This document shows, piece by piece, positions 20,255 to 34,549 of a DNA stretch of 64,000 bases. The notes beneath the pieces were generated by a model. It saw only the letters and a program-made list of their open reading frames with translations, did no database searches and was not told where the DNA came from. Both the position numbers and the translations under genes were made by a program. The DNA comes from Onishia taeanensis (GTDB lineage Bacteria; Pseudomonadota; Gammaproteobacteria; Pseudomonadales; Halomonadaceae): positions 62,001 through 126,000 of the forward strand of contig NZ_QLSX01000009.1 in assembly GCF_003268885.1 (NCBI RefSeq), in the 5' to 3' direction. How positions within the stretch are numbered: the first letter of the stretch is position 1; every line of letters starts with the position of its first letter.

Positions 20255-21625
20255 TCAGTCCTTGGCGCTCTTGGTCGGGCGCGGCCAGTCGGCCTTGCTG
20301 ATCTGACGCGCCCGGGACACCGCCAGGGCGTTGTCAGCGACGTCCTTGCTGATGGTCGAGCCGGCACCGACGGTAGCACCCGCGCCGATGCTGACCGGTG
20401 CGACCAGGGCGGAATTGGAGCCGATGAAGGCGCCATCGCCGACCTCGGTGCGATGCTTGTTAACGCCATCGTAATTGCAGGTGATGGTGCCGGCGCCAAC
20501 GTTCACGCCCTGACCCAGCCGCGCATCGCCGACATAGCTCAGGTGATTGATCTTGCTGCCTTCGCCGACCCGGGCGTTCTTGGTCTCGACGAAGTTGCCG
20601 ACCTTGGCCTTGATGGCGAGCTGGGTGCCGGGGCGCAGCCGGGCGAAGGGGCCGATCTGGTTGTGGCCGGCGGCCACCGCCTGATCGATCACGCTGTGGG
20701 CTTCGACCACCGTCTCGGCGCCGAGGCGACTGTCGCGGATCACACAATAGGGACCGATGCGCACCCCCTCGCCAAGTTCCACGTCGCCTTCGAAGACGCA
20801 GCCGACGTCGATCTCGACGTCACGACCGCAGGTCAGCGTACCACGCACGTCGAGCCGCGACGGGTCGGCCAGGGCGACGCCTTCGGCCATCAGCCGCTCG
20901 GCAACGCTCTGTTGGAAAGCACGCTCCAGACGCGCCAGCTGCAGGCGGTTGTTGACCCCCTCCACCTCGACCGGCGTGGCCGGCTGGGCGGTGACGATCC
21001 CCACGCCTTCGGCGGCGGCCATGGCGATCACGTCGGTCAGATAATACTCGCCCTGCTGGTTGTCGGCGGATAGCTGCGGCAGCCAACGTTTCAGTTGGGC
21101 CGCGGTCATGGCCATGATGCCGGTATTGCATTCCTTGACCGCGCGCTCCGCTTCGCTGGCATCCTTGTGCTCGACGATGGCGACCACCTGGCCGTCTGCA
21201 TCGCGCAGAATGCGGCCATAACCGTTGGGCTCCTCTAGGGTCACGCTGAGCAGCCCCATATGATCCTCGTCGACCCGGGCCAGCAGCTCGCTGAGGGTTT
21301 CACGGCGAATCAGCGGCACATCACCGTAGAGCACCAGGACCTTGTCATGGCCGAGCTGATCGAGGGTCTGGGCGACAGCGTGGCCAGTGCCTAGCTGCTC
21401 TTCCTGCACGGCGAAATGCACGCCGGCATCCCCAAGTGACTGGCGCATGTCATCACCGCCGTGACCGATCACCACATGCAGTTTGTCGGCGCCGAGGCCA
21501 GCCGCCGTATCGATCACATGACGCACCATCGGCTTGCCCGCCAGGGTGTGCAGGACCTTGGGCTTACGAGAGCGCATGCGCGTTCCCTGGCCAGCGGCGA
21601 GAATCACCACGTCGAGTGTCATCAT
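20255..21625 (-). CDS. glmU: Bifunctional GlmU: glucosamine-1-phosphate acetyltransferase / UDP-GlcNAc pyrophosphorylase
   Basis: A 456-residue two-domain enzyme that makes UDP-GlcNAc for peptidoglycan and LPS. The N-terminal nucleotidyltransferase has LAAGQGTRMRSRKPKVLH, EQLGTGHAV and YGDVPLI. The C-terminal left-handed beta-helix of hexapeptide repeats includes IGPYCVIRDS, NFVETKNARVGEG, and the catalytic region HLSYVGDARLG to GAGTITCNYDGVNKHRT. The start overlaps the apbE stop as ATGATG/TGA, so it is coupled to apbE. GlmU-GlmS following the atp operon is a known enterobacterial order; here mgtE, uppP and apbE intervene. Confidence 0.98.
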   Translation of the reverse strand: MMTLDVVILAAGQGTRMRSRKPKVLHTLAGKPMVRHVIDTAAGLGADKLHVVIGHGGDDMRQSLGDAGVHFAVQEEQLGTGHAVAQTLDQLGHDKVLVLYGDVPLIRRETLSELLARVDEDHMGLLSVTLEEPNGYGRILRDADGQVVAIVEHKDASEAERAVKECNTGIMAMTAAQLKRWLPQLSADNQQGEYYLTDVIAMAAAEGVGIVTAQPATPVEVEGVNNRLQLARLERAFQQSVAERLMAEGVALADPSRLDVRGTLTCGRDVEIDVGCVFEGDVELGEGVRIGPYCVIRDSRLGAETVVEAHSVIDQAVAAGHNQIGPFARLRPGTQLAIKAKVGNFVETKNARVGEGSKINHLSYVGDARLGQGVNVGAGTITCNYDGVNKHRTEVGDGAFIGSNSALVAPVSIGAGATVGAGSTISKDVADNALAVSRARQISKADWPRPTKSAKD

Positions 21626-22731
21626 GTCCCCTCGTTGTCTTGGTCCGAGTCTTGCGCCGGGTCCTGACCCGGCCGTGGAATACCTAGCTTGTCGAGCGTG
21701 GCATCGCCGACCCGCTCAGCGAACGCCGGGCTGACCCGACTGATCCAGCCCTCGCCATCGCGCTCGAGGGTCAGCACTGCAAGGCCTTCGCGGCGCGCCG
21801 CCTCAAGGGACGCCCGGGGGCCAAGCACGCTAAGCGCGGTCGCCCAGGCATCGGCGTTGGCGGTGGTCTCCCCCAGTACCGTCACCGACGCCAGCGCATG
21901 CTCGACCGGGCGCCCGGTGCGCGGATCGATGGTATGAGAGTAGCGCTTGCCGTCTTCTTCAAAATAGTTGCGATAGTCACCCGAAGTGGCCACCGACATG
22001 TCGGTCAGGGCGAGCACATACTGCGCTACCCGGCGGCGCTCGTCCGGCACCTCAACCCCGACCCGCCAGGGATCGCGGTCATCGTCTCGATGACCGCGCA
22101 GTACCAGTTCGCCGCCGATGTCGACCAGGAAGTTTTCGATCCCCTGCGCTTCAAGATAGTCGCCGACCTGATCGACGCCGTAGCCCTTGGCCACCCCCGA
22201 GAGATCAACATAAACATCGCTCAAGCGCCGAGCCCGACCAGCCTCGGTATCCAGTTCGACCTTGTCGGGACCGATCTGGGCCAGGCGCTCTTGGAGCTGA
22301 CCCTCAGGTGGTATCTTCTCGGGGCGCGCTTCAGGACCGAAGCTCCACAGGTTCACCAGGCCCCCCACGGTGATATCGAAGGCGCCACCGCTTGCCTTGG
22401 AGACCTGCCGACTGATCTTGAGCACCTGCATGAGCTCGGGCGAGAGGCTCTGCCACTCGCCGACCGGCGAGCGATTGAAGGTGGAAAGCTCCGAATCCTC
22501 GCGATAAGTCGACATCGAGGCATCGACGGCCTCGAGCTCATCGAGAATCCCGGCTTCGATGTCGGCGACTTCGTCGCGTCTCATCGGCTTGGCCACAATC
22601 ACCTGATAGTAAGTACCGAATATCTGGCCCTTGAGCGTAATTGGGGCCTCGCGGAGGGGCTCGCTACAACCGCTCAACGACACAATGAGCAGCAGCGCGG
22701 CAAGCGCGAACAGGGAAAGGCGTCGAGTCAT
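21622..22731 (-). CDS. apbE: FAD:protein FMN transferase ApbE, lipoprotein
   Basis: A 369-residue periplasmic flavin transferase that attaches FMN to threonine of target proteins such as RnfG/NqrC subunits. The N-terminus is a lipoprotein signal (ALLLIVSLSGC, lipobox Cys near residue 22). Family motifs are VDASMSTYREDSELSTFNR, VDLSGVAKGYGVDQVGDYLE, IDIGGEL-type NFLVDIGGELVLRGHRD, and YSHTIDPRTGRPVEHALASVTV with the metal-binding residues near ANADAWATALSVLG. It overlaps glmU by the ATGA arrangement and is 10 bases after uppP, an unusual operon setting for apbE. Confidence 0.96.
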   Translation of the reverse strand: MTRRLSLFALAALLLIVSLSGCSEPLREAPITLKGQIFGTYYQVIVAKPMRRDEVADIEAGILDELEAVDASMSTYREDSELSTFNRSPVGEWQSLSPELMQVLKISRQVSKASGGAFDITVGGLVNLWSFGPEARPEKIPPEGQLQERLAQIGPDKVELDTEAGRARRLSDVYVDLSGVAKGYGVDQVGDYLEAQGIENFLVDIGGELVLRGHRDDDRDPWRVGVEVPDERRRVAQYVLALTDMSVATSGDYRNYFEEDGKRYSHTIDPRTGRPVEHALASVTVLGETTANADAWATALSVLGPRASLEAARREGLAVLTLERDGEGWISRVSPAFAERVGDATLDKLGIPRPGQDPAQDSDQDNEGT

Positions 22732-22741
22732 GATCGCTGTC

Positions 22742-23539
22742 CTACCAGAGGAACCAAACCAGCCACAGCCCGAAGATCACGCGATAGATCACGAAGGGCT
22801 GCATGCCGATACGATGAATGAATGCCAGAAAATAATGGATGCACAGATAGGCGCTGATGCCCGACAGCAGGGTGCCACCGGCCAGCGCCGCCCAATCCAC
22901 GGGCACGGGAGACTCGAGCAGATCGAGGGTCTTGAGACCGCCGGCCAGCACGATCACAGGAATCGACAGCAGGAAGGAGAAGCGCGCCGAGGCCTCGCGA
23001 CTCAGCCCCAGCATCAGGGCCGCGGTCATGGTGATGCCCGAACGCGAGGTGCCCGGAATCAGCGCCAGCGCCTGGGCGAGGCCGATCAGCAGAGCTCCCT
23101 TCCAGGTCAGGTCAAACTCGTTGCGATTCCCGCGATGGCGAAGATCGGCCCAGCCCAGCACCAGTCCGAAGAAGGCCAGACTCGCCCCGATCACCAGGGC
23201 CGAGCGCAAGCTGGCCTCGACCAGGTCCTTGAAGGCAAGACCCGCTAGGCCGACCGGGATGGTGGCAAGGATCACCCACCAGGCGAGCCGCGAGTTCTCA
23301 TCCTGGCCGCGTCCGGCAAGCGAGCCGCACCAACTGGTTATCATCTTGATCAGATCGCGACGGAAATACACTACCACCGCCGATAGGCTGCCGACGTGCA
23401 GCGCCACGTCGAAGGCCAGCCCCTGATCGGGCCAGTCGGTGAGGGCCGGGACCAGTACCAGATGAGCCGAACTCGAGACCGGCAAGAATTCAGAGATGCC
23501 CTGCACCAGGGCCAGAACGATGACCTGTAGCCAATCCAT
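22742..23539 (-). CDS. uppP: Undecaprenyl-diphosphate phosphatase UppP/BacA
   Basis: A 265-residue polytopic inner-membrane enzyme that dephosphorylates undecaprenyl diphosphate to recycle the cell-wall lipid carrier. The two conserved motifs are present: QGISEFLPVSSSAHLVL near the N-terminus with the catalytic Glu and Ser, and the PGTSRSGITMTAALMLGLSRE arginine motif. ATG (MDWLQ) is preferred; a GTG three codons upstream is possible. It groups by function with glmU/glmS. The 254 bases upstream, to mgtE, contain no recognised feature. Confidence 0.96.
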   Translation of the reverse strand: MDWLQVIVLALVQGISEFLPVSSSAHLVLVPALTDWPDQGLAFDVALHVGSLSAVVVYFRRDLIKMITSWCGSLAGRGQDENSRLAWWVILATIPVGLAGLAFKDLVEASLRSALVIGASLAFFGLVLGWADLRHRGNRNEFDLTWKGALLIGLAQALALIPGTSRSGITMTAALMLGLSREASARFSFLLSIPVIVLAGGLKTLDLLESPVPVDWAALAGGTLLSGISAYLCIHYFLAFIHRIGMQPFVIYRVIFGLWLVWFLW

Positions 23540-23793
23540 GCTGTTCACTTTCGTTGATTGGGTTAGCCCGCCAGACGCCCCTTGCGCCTGAGCTAAGTGG
23601 GGCTTGAGGATACACGTCAGGCTTTGTCTTGTCCTCGCCCCCGGCTCGGCTCATTTTCCTGAACCTTGTCTTGCCCCTAAACCTCGAGCTGGCCGGCCCG
23701 TTTGACCGAACCGTCGAGTCGGAGTGTCTAACCACGCCGCCCAGCTCAGTTGCCTAACCTCAGTCGTCGAGCCGAGCGGTTGATCTGAAATAG

Positions 23794-25167
23794 CTAGCCA
23801 AGCCCCAGCAGATGACTGGCGATGCCGAAGTAGATTACCACCCCGCAGGCATCGATTACCGTGGTCACTAGCGGCGCCGACGCCGTCGCCGGGTCCCAGC
23901 CGAGGCGGTCGAGCAGGAAAGGCAGACACATGCCGAGCAGGCTGCCGAACAGCACGATGGTAATCATGCTGATCGCCACCACCAGGGCCACCGCTTCGCC
24001 GCCGCGCATCACGCCAATCGGCGCCACGGCCAGTGCCATGGTCAGCCCCAGGGCCCCGGCCACCAGTAGCTCGCGGCCCATCAGCTTGCCCCAGTCGCGC
24101 ACGCCGACATCGCCGGTGGCCATGCCACGTACCGTCAAGGTGGCGGCCTGGGCGCCGGCATTGCCGCCGCTGCCGATCAGCAGCGGTAGGAAGAACACCA
24201 GCGCCACCTGGGCGGCGATGGTGTCCTCGAAGAAGGCGATGCCGGCCCCCGAGAAGAGGTTGCCGAACACCAGCAGCACCAGCCAGACGATGCGCTTGCG
24301 ATACAGCTTCAGCAGCGGCACTCGGCTGACGCCGGTCTCGAGCTGACCGATCGACATCCCCTTGTGGATATCTTCAGTGGCCTCGGCCTCGACGACGTCC
24401 AGGGCATCATCGTGGGTGACGATGCCCACCAGCCGGTCGGTATCATCGACTACCGGGACCGCCAACAGATCGTAGCGGGCCACCAGCTTGGCCACGTCTT
24501 CCTGCTCGGCGTCCACCCGGGTGTGGATAACGTCGCGAATCATCAGATCGGCCACCGCTGCGCCGGGGCGCGCCACCATCAGCTGACGCAGCGACAGGGT
24601 GCCGGTGAGCCGGCCGTCGTCATCGAGAACATAGATCTGGTAAACGGTCTCGGCATCCGGCGCCGTCTGGCGGACCCGCATCATCGCTTGGGAAACACTC
24701 AACCCAGCGGGGATGGCCACATAGTCGGCCGTCATCAGCGCCCCGGCGGTACCTTTCTCGTAGCTCGCCAGCAGCAGGACTTCCTCGCGTTCGTGACGCG
24801 CCATTCGCCGCAGCAGGGCCTCGCGGCGATCCTCGCCGACCAGATTGAAAAAATCGGCGCGCTCGTCCGACCCCATCTCCTCGAGCAGCTTGACCAATCG
24901 CTTGTCGGCCATGCCAGCGGCGAGCCGCTGCTGGGTCTCATCCTGCAGATAGCTGAAGACATTGCCGCTCCGCTCGAACGACAGCATCTCGAGCAGCGCA
25001 AGCGCCGTCTCCTCGTCATCGTCATCGTCGATGAACGTCTCGAGCAGCTCGGCCACATCCGCGGAGCGTCGCTTGCCAAGCAAGGCCTCGAGGGCGATCT
25101 GATCCTTCTGCGCAAGGGCGGTTTCGAGCAGCGCTTTGTCAGCCTGCAAGCTATCTGTCATTGCCAT
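23794..25167 (-). CDS. mgtE: Magnesium transporter MgtE
   Basis: A 457-residue Mg2+ channel. It has an acidic cytoplasmic MgtE-N domain (LLEEMGSDERADFFNLVGEDRREALLRRM), paired CBS domains (GALMTADYVAIPAG to LVGIVTHDDALDVVEAEATED) and a five-helix pore domain starting RIVWLVLLVFGNLFSG. The pore signature is IGSGGNAGAQAATLTVRGMATGD, with TTVIDACGVVIYFGIA near the end. The start used has AGGAGGA 4 bases upstream; the frame is open 28 codons earlier but that part runs into the atp terminator. It lies after that terminator, so it has its own transcription. Confidence 0.96.
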   Translation of the reverse strand: MAMTDSLQADKALLETALAQKDQIALEALLGKRRSADVAELLETFIDDDDDEETALALLEMLSFERSGNVFSYLQDETQQRLAAGMADKRLVKLLEEMGSDERADFFNLVGEDRREALLRRMARHEREEVLLLASYEKGTAGALMTADYVAIPAGLSVSQAMMRVRQTAPDAETVYQIYVLDDDGRLTGTLSLRQLMVARPGAAVADLMIRDVIHTRVDAEQEDVAKLVARYDLLAVPVVDDTDRLVGIVTHDDALDVVEAEATEDIHKGMSIGQLETGVSRVPLLKLYRKRIVWLVLLVFGNLFSGAGIAFFEDTIAAQVALVFFLPLLIGSGGNAGAQAATLTVRGMATGDVGVRDWGKLMGRELLVAGALGLTMALAVAPIGVMRGGEAVALVVAISMITIVLFGSLLGMCLPFLLDRLGWDPATASAPLVTTVIDACGVVIYFGIASHLLGLG

Positions 25168-25251
25168 CGCATCCTCCTGACTCCGATGCTGTCTCTGGAC
25201 AGCGGCCCAACGATACCTCGCCGGGTGTGACAAGACGGCCGGAGCCGACAC

Positions 25252-25286
25252 AAAAACGCCCCTTGAACCGAGGGTCCAAGGGGCGT
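25252..25286 (-). terminator. Intrinsic terminator of the atp operon
   Basis: On the minus strand, 22 bases after the atpC stop, a perfect 10-bp stem ACGCCCCTTG/CAAGGGGCGT with a further ACC/GGT pairing inside is followed by TTTTTG. It is a strong rho-independent terminator. Confidence 0.9.
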
Positions 25287-25308
25287 CGCGGACGGCTAAG
25301 GATAAGGC

Positions 25309-25737
25309 TTAGCCCTTGCCGGCCTTCTTGCGCAATTGCTGAATGGTCCGCAACTGGGCAACGGCCTCGGCGAGCTCGGAAGAAGCGCGCGTGTAATCAA
25401 GGTCGGCGTTGCTGTCGTTGAGTTCCTTCAGTGCATGCTGGCGGGCCTCTTCGGCAGCCGCCTCATCCAGATCGTCGGCGCGCACGGCAGTATCAGCAAG
25501 AATCGTTACTACCTCGGGCTGGACTTCGATGAAGCCGCCCGTGACGTAGTAATGATACTCCTGACCGCCGTCGTGAATGACCCGCACCGGTCCCGGCGAC
25601 AGCTCGGAAAGCAGCGGGGTGTGACCCGGGAGAATCCCCAGGTCACCCATCACGCCTGCCGCAATCACCTGCTCGACGGCACCGGAAAAGATCGAAGCCT
25701 CGGCGCTGACGATCTCGCACTTGAAGCTTTTCGCCAT
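25309..25737 (-). CDS. atpC: ATP synthase F1 epsilon subunit
   Basis: A 142-residue subunit of the central stalk. It has the N-terminal beta-sandwich (FKCEIVSAEASIFSGAVEQV, GDLGILPGHTPLLSELSPG, YVTGGFIEVQPEVVTILADTAVRA) and the C-terminal helical hairpin rich in Ala/Glu (EEARQHALKELNDS) that can inhibit rotation. It is the last gene of the operon, 39 bases after atpD, with an AGGGGAC ribosome site. Confidence 0.97.
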   Translation of the reverse strand: MAKSFKCEIVSAEASIFSGAVEQVIAAGVMGDLGILPGHTPLLSELSPGPVRVIHDGGQEYHYYVTGGFIEVQPEVVTILADTAVRADDLDEAAAEEARQHALKELNDSNADLDYTRASSELAEAVAQLRTIQQLRKKAGKG

Positions 25738-25776
25738 AGCTATGTCCCCTCTGGGGCTCCCGTAGGGTGGACGACC

Positions 25777-27234
<1,458 letters not shown>

Positions 27235-28119
27235 CTATACGGCTGCCGCGCCGCCAACGATCTCGGAGATTTCCTGTGTAATCGCAGCCTGACGGGCCTT
27301 GTTGTACACCAGTTGAAGCTCGTCGATCAGGTCGCCGGCATTGTCGGTGGCACTCTTCATCGCGATCATCCGCGCCGCCTGTTCACAGGCGACGTTCTCG
27401 ACCACGCCCTGATAGACCTGGGATTCGATGAAGCGCACCAGCAGCCGGTCCAGCAGCACCTTGGCATCCGGCTCATACAGGTAGTCCCAGTTTGCGGGAC
27501 GGCTGTGTTCTTCGTCTTGCGAGTTGTCAGCCCCCATGTCGGGAGACAGCGGCAGCAGCTGCCGCACTGCCGGCTTCTGGGTCATGGTGTTCACGAACTG
27601 GTTGTGCACCACGTAGAGCCGGTCGAGCTGGCCCGCATCGTAGGCTTCCAGCATCACCTTGACGCTGCCGATCAGGTCTTCGATCTCGGGGGCTTCGCCC
27701 ATACCACTGGTGGCCGACACCAGGCGTCCACCGTACTTGCGGAAGAAGCCGCTGGCCTTGGCGCCCAGCGCGCAGAAGTCGAGCTCGACGCCCTTGTCCT
27801 GCCACGCCTTGGCATCCTTGAGCACGGCCTTGAACAGGTTGGCGTTCAGGCCACCGCACAGGCCGCGGTCGGTGGAGACCACGATGTAGCCGACCCGCTT
27901 GACCTCGCGCTCGACCATGTAGTCATGGCGATACTCGGGGTTGGCGTTGGCGATGTGGCCAACGACATTGCGGATCTGGCGCGCATACGGCTGGCTGGCC
28001 GACATGCGCTCCTGGGCTTTACGCATTTTCGATGCAGCGACCATTTCCATGGCGCTGGTAATCTTCTGCGTATTCTTGATGCTCCCGATCTGGGTGCGTA
28101 TCTCTTTTCCAGCTGCCAT
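27235..28119 (-). CDS. atpG: ATP synthase F1 gamma subunit
   Basis: A 294-residue central rotor shaft. The N-terminal coiled helix begins [36 protein letters not shown], the Rossmann-like middle has [17 protein letters not shown], and the C-terminal helix is [43 protein letters not shown], the strongest family signature. It lies between atpA and atpD. Confidence 0.98.
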   Translation of the reverse strand: MAAGKEIRTQIGSIKNTQKITSAMEMVAASKMRKAQERMSASQPYARQIRNVVGHIANANPEYRHDYMVEREVKRVGYIVVSTDRGLCGGLNANLFKAVLKDAKAWQDKGVELDFCALGAKASGFFRKYGGRLVSATSGMGEAPEIEDLIGSVKVMLEAYDAGQLDRLYVVHNQFVNTMTQKPAVRQLLPLSPDMGADNSQDEEHSRPANWDYLYEPDAKVLLDRLLVRFIESQVYQGVVENVACEQAARMIAMKSATDNAGDLIDELQLVYNKARQAAITQEISEIVGGAAAV

Positions 28120-28195
28120 AGCGATCTACCTTTCGTTCGTGGCCCTCAGAACTATCCGTGGCCCGGCCGGGACACGCCCTGACCGGGCCGGGAAA

Positions 28196-29740
<1,545 letters not shown>

Positions 29741-29756
29741 GCCATGTCCCTCAGAC

Positions 29757-30296
29757 TCAGGCGGAAAGGGCCTCGTGGAGGCGATTCAGTCGACCGCGCA
29801 CCGACCCGTCGATGACGGTGTCGCCGGCGCGCAGGATGACGCCTCCCAGGAGGGTGGAATCCACCTGAGTGGTAATGGAGATTTCGCGGTTCAGACGCTT
29901 GGCCAGTGCACTCGCGAGCGTTTCCTGCTGCGCGTCGTCCAGCGCAAAGGCAGAGACGATATTCACGTCCATGCGCTTTTCTTGCTGGGCCTTGAGCAGC
30001 TCGAACTTCTCGGCAATTGCCGGCAGCGCGGCCAGGCGTCCCTTGGAGCCGACCTGGCGCAGGAAATTGCCGACCTCGTCGTTCACGGCGTCGCCGCAAA
30101 GATCGAGGAGCAGGTCCGCTTTCTGGGTGCTGGTCAACTGAGGATTACTCAGTACCCGCTCACGCACATCGCCGTCTTGGGCGACCTGCGCAAGCGTTGC
30201 CAGCATGCCGGACCAGTCGTCGAGCGCCTTCTTGCCAAGCGCGTATTCGAAGGCCGCTTTAGCGTAAGGACGTGCGACGGTAGACATTTCCGCCAT
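29757..30296 (-). CDS. atpH: ATP synthase delta subunit (OSCP)
   Basis: A 179-residue peripheral-stalk cap joining F1 to the b subunits. It begins [21 protein letters not shown], the conserved OSCP N-terminus, and has the C-terminal region [39 protein letters not shown] typical of the family. GAGGAGGTGACCC precedes the start ATG. It is 11 bases after atpF. Confidence 0.97.
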   Translation of the reverse strand: MAEMSTVARPYAKAAFEYALGKKALDDWSGMLATLAQVAQDGDVRERVLSNPQLTSTQKADLLLDLCGDAVNDEVGNFLRQVGSKGRLAALPAIAEKFELLKAQQEKRMDVNIVSAFALDDAQQETLASALAKRLNREISITTQVDSTLLGGVILRAGDTVIDGSVRGRLNRLHEALSA

Positions 30297-30307
30297 GGGT
30301 CACCTCC

Positions 30308-30778
30308 TCAAAGCTCTTTGGCGAGTTTGTCGACAAGTTCGCTGTGCTTCTTCTCGTCGATGGAGGATTCCAGGATGCGCTCCGCACCAGCAATGGCGAG
30401 GCGCGATACCTGCGCACGCAGCTCTTCCTTCGCGCGGTTCACTTCCTGCTCGATCTCGGACTTGGCAGAGGTGATCATGCGCTCGCCTTCTTGACGAGCC
30501 TGCTCACGTGCTTCCTCGATCATCTGGCTGGACCGCTTGTGGGCCTGGTCCAGGATTTCTGCTGCCTGTTCCTTGCTCTCACGCAGTGTCTCGTTGGCCT
30601 CTTCTTGGGCCACCTCGAGGTCGCGTGTCGCGCGGCTGGCAGCGTCCAGGCCATCGGCGATCTTCTTCTGGCGTTCCTGCAGAGCTTGCATGACCGGCGG
30701 CCAGACAAACTTCATGCAGAACCAGACGAAGACCGCAAAGGCAATGGCCTGGCCGATCAGGGTAAGGTTCAGATTCAC
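30308..30778 (-). CDS. atpF: ATP synthase Fo b subunit
   Basis: A 156-residue peripheral-stalk subunit. It has one N-terminal membrane helix ([29 protein letters not shown]) and a long charged alpha-helix ([28 protein letters not shown] onward) that dimerises and reaches the delta subunit. Length and layout match Escherichia coli AtpF (156). Confidence 0.98.
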   Translation of the reverse strand: MNLNLTLIGQAIAFAVFVWFCMKFVWPPVMQALQERQKKIADGLDAASRATRDLEVAQEEANETLRESKEQAAEILDQAHKRSSQMIEEAREQARQEGERMITSAKSEIEQEVNRAKEELRAQVSRLAIAGAERILESSIDEKKHSELVDKLAKEL

Positions 30779-30842
30779 GCCGGCACCTCTCGCGTCACAG
30801 GTTTGGGGTTAAGATCACGACGGGTCTTGAGACCGTCGCGAT

Positions 30843-31106
<264 letters not shown>

Positions 31107-31156
31107 TCAGTCAAGTGGTTAAGGGTTAAGGGGTTAAGGGTTATCGGTTGCGAAGC

Positions 31157-32446
<1,290 letters not shown>

Positions 32447-32649
32447 TCACGCTATCGTCTGTCCGTTTCTGCCGCTAAAACTCACGACAAACTCCGGCGC
32501 GATTATAGGGAAGGCCCTTGGCGGCTTCAACCAAAGCTATCGCGATTTTGTACGATATTGCTTCAGTAGAGGACCAATAGCCCGCTAAACGTCGACAAAT
32601 CACGTTAGCTTGCTAAAAGAAGCCAAGACGAATGTAGGGGGAATTCAGC

Positions 32650-33579
32650 CTACCTGATATGGCCAAGGATGCCGTCCAGCTCGTCGAGGCTGGTATAGCG
32701 AATGGTCAAGCGCCCCTTGCCGCTGCGGCCGTGCTGGATCTTCACCGGGGCACCCAGCAGCTCACCGAGCTGATTCTCGAGGCGCACCACATCGGTCGAG
32801 CGGGGCTGGCTGTCGGGCTTGGCCGGTGTGCCTTCAAGCAACTGCTTCACCAGGGCTTCGGTGGCGCGCACCGTCAGGTCCTTGTCGACCACCTCGTGAG
32901 CTGCCTTGCGCTGCGCGGCCCCAGACAGCGCCAGCAGGGCACGGGCATGACCCATGTCCAGATCGCCGCGCTCGAGCAGGGTCTGCACTTCCGGGTCCAG
33001 CGACAGCAGGCGCATCAGGTTGGCGACCTGGGCCCTAGACTTGCCCACGGCATCGGCGACCTGCTGCTGGGTCAGCTCGAATTCGTCCTGCAGGCGCTTG
33101 AGGGCCATCGCCTCCTCAACCGGATTGAGGTTCTCGCGCTGGATGTTCTCGATGACCGCCAGCGCCAGGGCGACCTGGTCGCTGACCTCGCGAATGACCG
33201 CGGGGATGACGTCGAGCTCGGCCAGCTGGGCGGCACGCCAGCGCCGCTCACCGGCGATGATCTCGTAGCGGTTGGTATCGATCGGGCGCACCACGATGGG
33301 CTGCATGACCCCCTGGGAGCGGATCGAGTCGGCCAGTTCCTCAAGCGCCTCGGGCTGGATATCGCGGCGCGGCTGGTACTTGCCGCGGGTCAGCTGTCCG
33401 AGCGGCAGGCGTTCGAGTCGTTCCTGATCCTGCGGGACGAGATCTTCCGCGGCATCGATCGGCACCATGACCTCGCCGTCGGCAGCGTCAAGATTCTCAT
33501 CGGGCTGAAGAGAACGATGGCGGGAACCGGCACCGATCAGGGCATCCAGGCCTCGTCCCAGGGCTCGCTTACGCGTCAT
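32650..33579 (-). CDS. parB: Chromosome-partitioning protein ParB
   Basis: A 309-residue parS-binding CTPase. The N-terminus is the usual RKRALGRGLDALIG; the ParB/Srx catalytic region is QPIVVRPIDTNRYEIIAGERRWRAAQLAELDVIPAVIR; the HTH is FELTQQQVADAVGKSRAQVANLMRLLSL; the C-terminal dimerisation domain ends RYTSLDELDGIL. It is after parA with a 128-base gap. I did not find a consensus parS site in the neighbouring gaps. Confidence 0.97.
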   Translation of the reverse strand: MTRKRALGRGLDALIGAGSRHRSLQPDENLDAADGEVMVPIDAAEDLVPQDQERLERLPLGQLTRGKYQPRRDIQPEALEELADSIRSQGVMQPIVVRPIDTNRYEIIAGERRWRAAQLAELDVIPAVIREVSDQVALALAVIENIQRENLNPVEEAMALKRLQDEFELTQQQVADAVGKSRAQVANLMRLLSLDPEVQTLLERGDLDMGHARALLALSGAAQRKAAHEVVDKDLTVRATEALVKQLLEGTPAKPDSQPRSTDVVRLENQLGELLGAPVKIQHGRSGKGRLTIRYTSLDELDGILGHIR

Positions 33580-33707
33580 CTGGCAATCCTCGAAATCGAT
33601 CCAACATTACAGTCCCCCGCGCAGCCAGCATTGGCCACTCGGGCGCGGTGTCACGCCCATGCATTACTGCCACTTAGCTGACATTACGGTCTTGTCCGTT
33701 CAGGCGG

Positions 33708-34487
33708 CTAGATCAGCTGACGACGAATCAGCTCCTTGGCCAGCACCCGATAGGCCTGGCTGCCGCGGGAGAAGCGGGCATATTTGGTCACCGGCAGACC
33801 GTGGCTCGGGGCCTCGGCGACCCGCACGTTGCGGGGGATGGTGGTCTTGAGCAGGCCATCGCCGAAGTAGTCCATCAGCTGCTTGCTGACATCCCGGGTC
33901 AGGCTGTTACGTGCATCGAACATGGTGCGCACGATACCCAGCACCTCAAGGCTCGGATTGACGCTCGCCTGCAGCTGCTCGACGGTATCGAGGAGCGCCG
34001 AGAGCCCCTCGAGGGCATAGAACTCGCACTGCAGCGGAATCAGCACGCCGTGGGCGGCGGTCAGGGCGTTGACGGTGAGCATGTTGAGCGAGGGTGGGCT
34101 GTCGATCAGCACCACGTCATATGCGCTCGCCACGCTCTGGATGGCGTTATGCAGGCAGCGCTCGCGACCCTGTTCGCGGTCGAGCAACGCCACCTCGGCG
34201 GCGGTCAGGTCACCGTTGCCGGGCAACAGCGCATAGCCGGCGACGGGGCAATCCAGGATCACCTCGGAGGCCCGCTTGTCGCCAAGCAGCACGTCCAGGA
34301 CGCTGCCGTCGAGTTCATGCTTGTCGACGCCGCTGCCCATGGTGGCATGGCCCTGAGGGTCGAGGTCGACCAGCAGCACGCGGCGGTCGAGCGCCGCCAG
34401 GCTGGCGGCGAGATTGACGGCCGTGGTGGTCTTGCCCACCCCGCCCTTCTGGTTGGTCAAGGCGATGATCTTGGTCACGAGCGGCAT
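33708..34487 (-). CDS. parA: Chromosome-partitioning ATPase ParA/Soj
   Basis: A 259-residue deviant-Walker ATPase. The P-loop is NQKGGVGKTTTAVNLAASLA with the signature lysine, followed by LLVDLDPQGHATMGSG and VLIDSPPSLNMLTVNAL. It acts with ParB to segregate origins. It is in the order rsmG-parA-parB typical for gammaproteobacteria near the origin. Confidence 0.97.
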   Translation of the reverse strand: MPLVTKIIALTNQKGGVGKTTTAVNLAASLAALDRRVLLVDLDPQGHATMGSGVDKHELDGSVLDVLLGDKRASEVILDCPVAGYALLPGNGDLTAAEVALLDREQGRERCLHNAIQSVASAYDVVLIDSPPSLNMLTVNALTAAHGVLIPLQCEFYALEGLSALLDTVEQLQASVNPSLEVLGIVRTMFDARNSLTRDVSKQLMDYFGDGLLKTTIPRNVRVAEAPSHGLPVTKYARFSRGSQAYRVLAKELIRRQLI

Positions 34488-34549
34488 CCTTCCTGGGTCC
34501 GGCTCCCTGAAAACCGGGGCAGCCTTGGTGGTCGCATTGCAGCGCTGTC

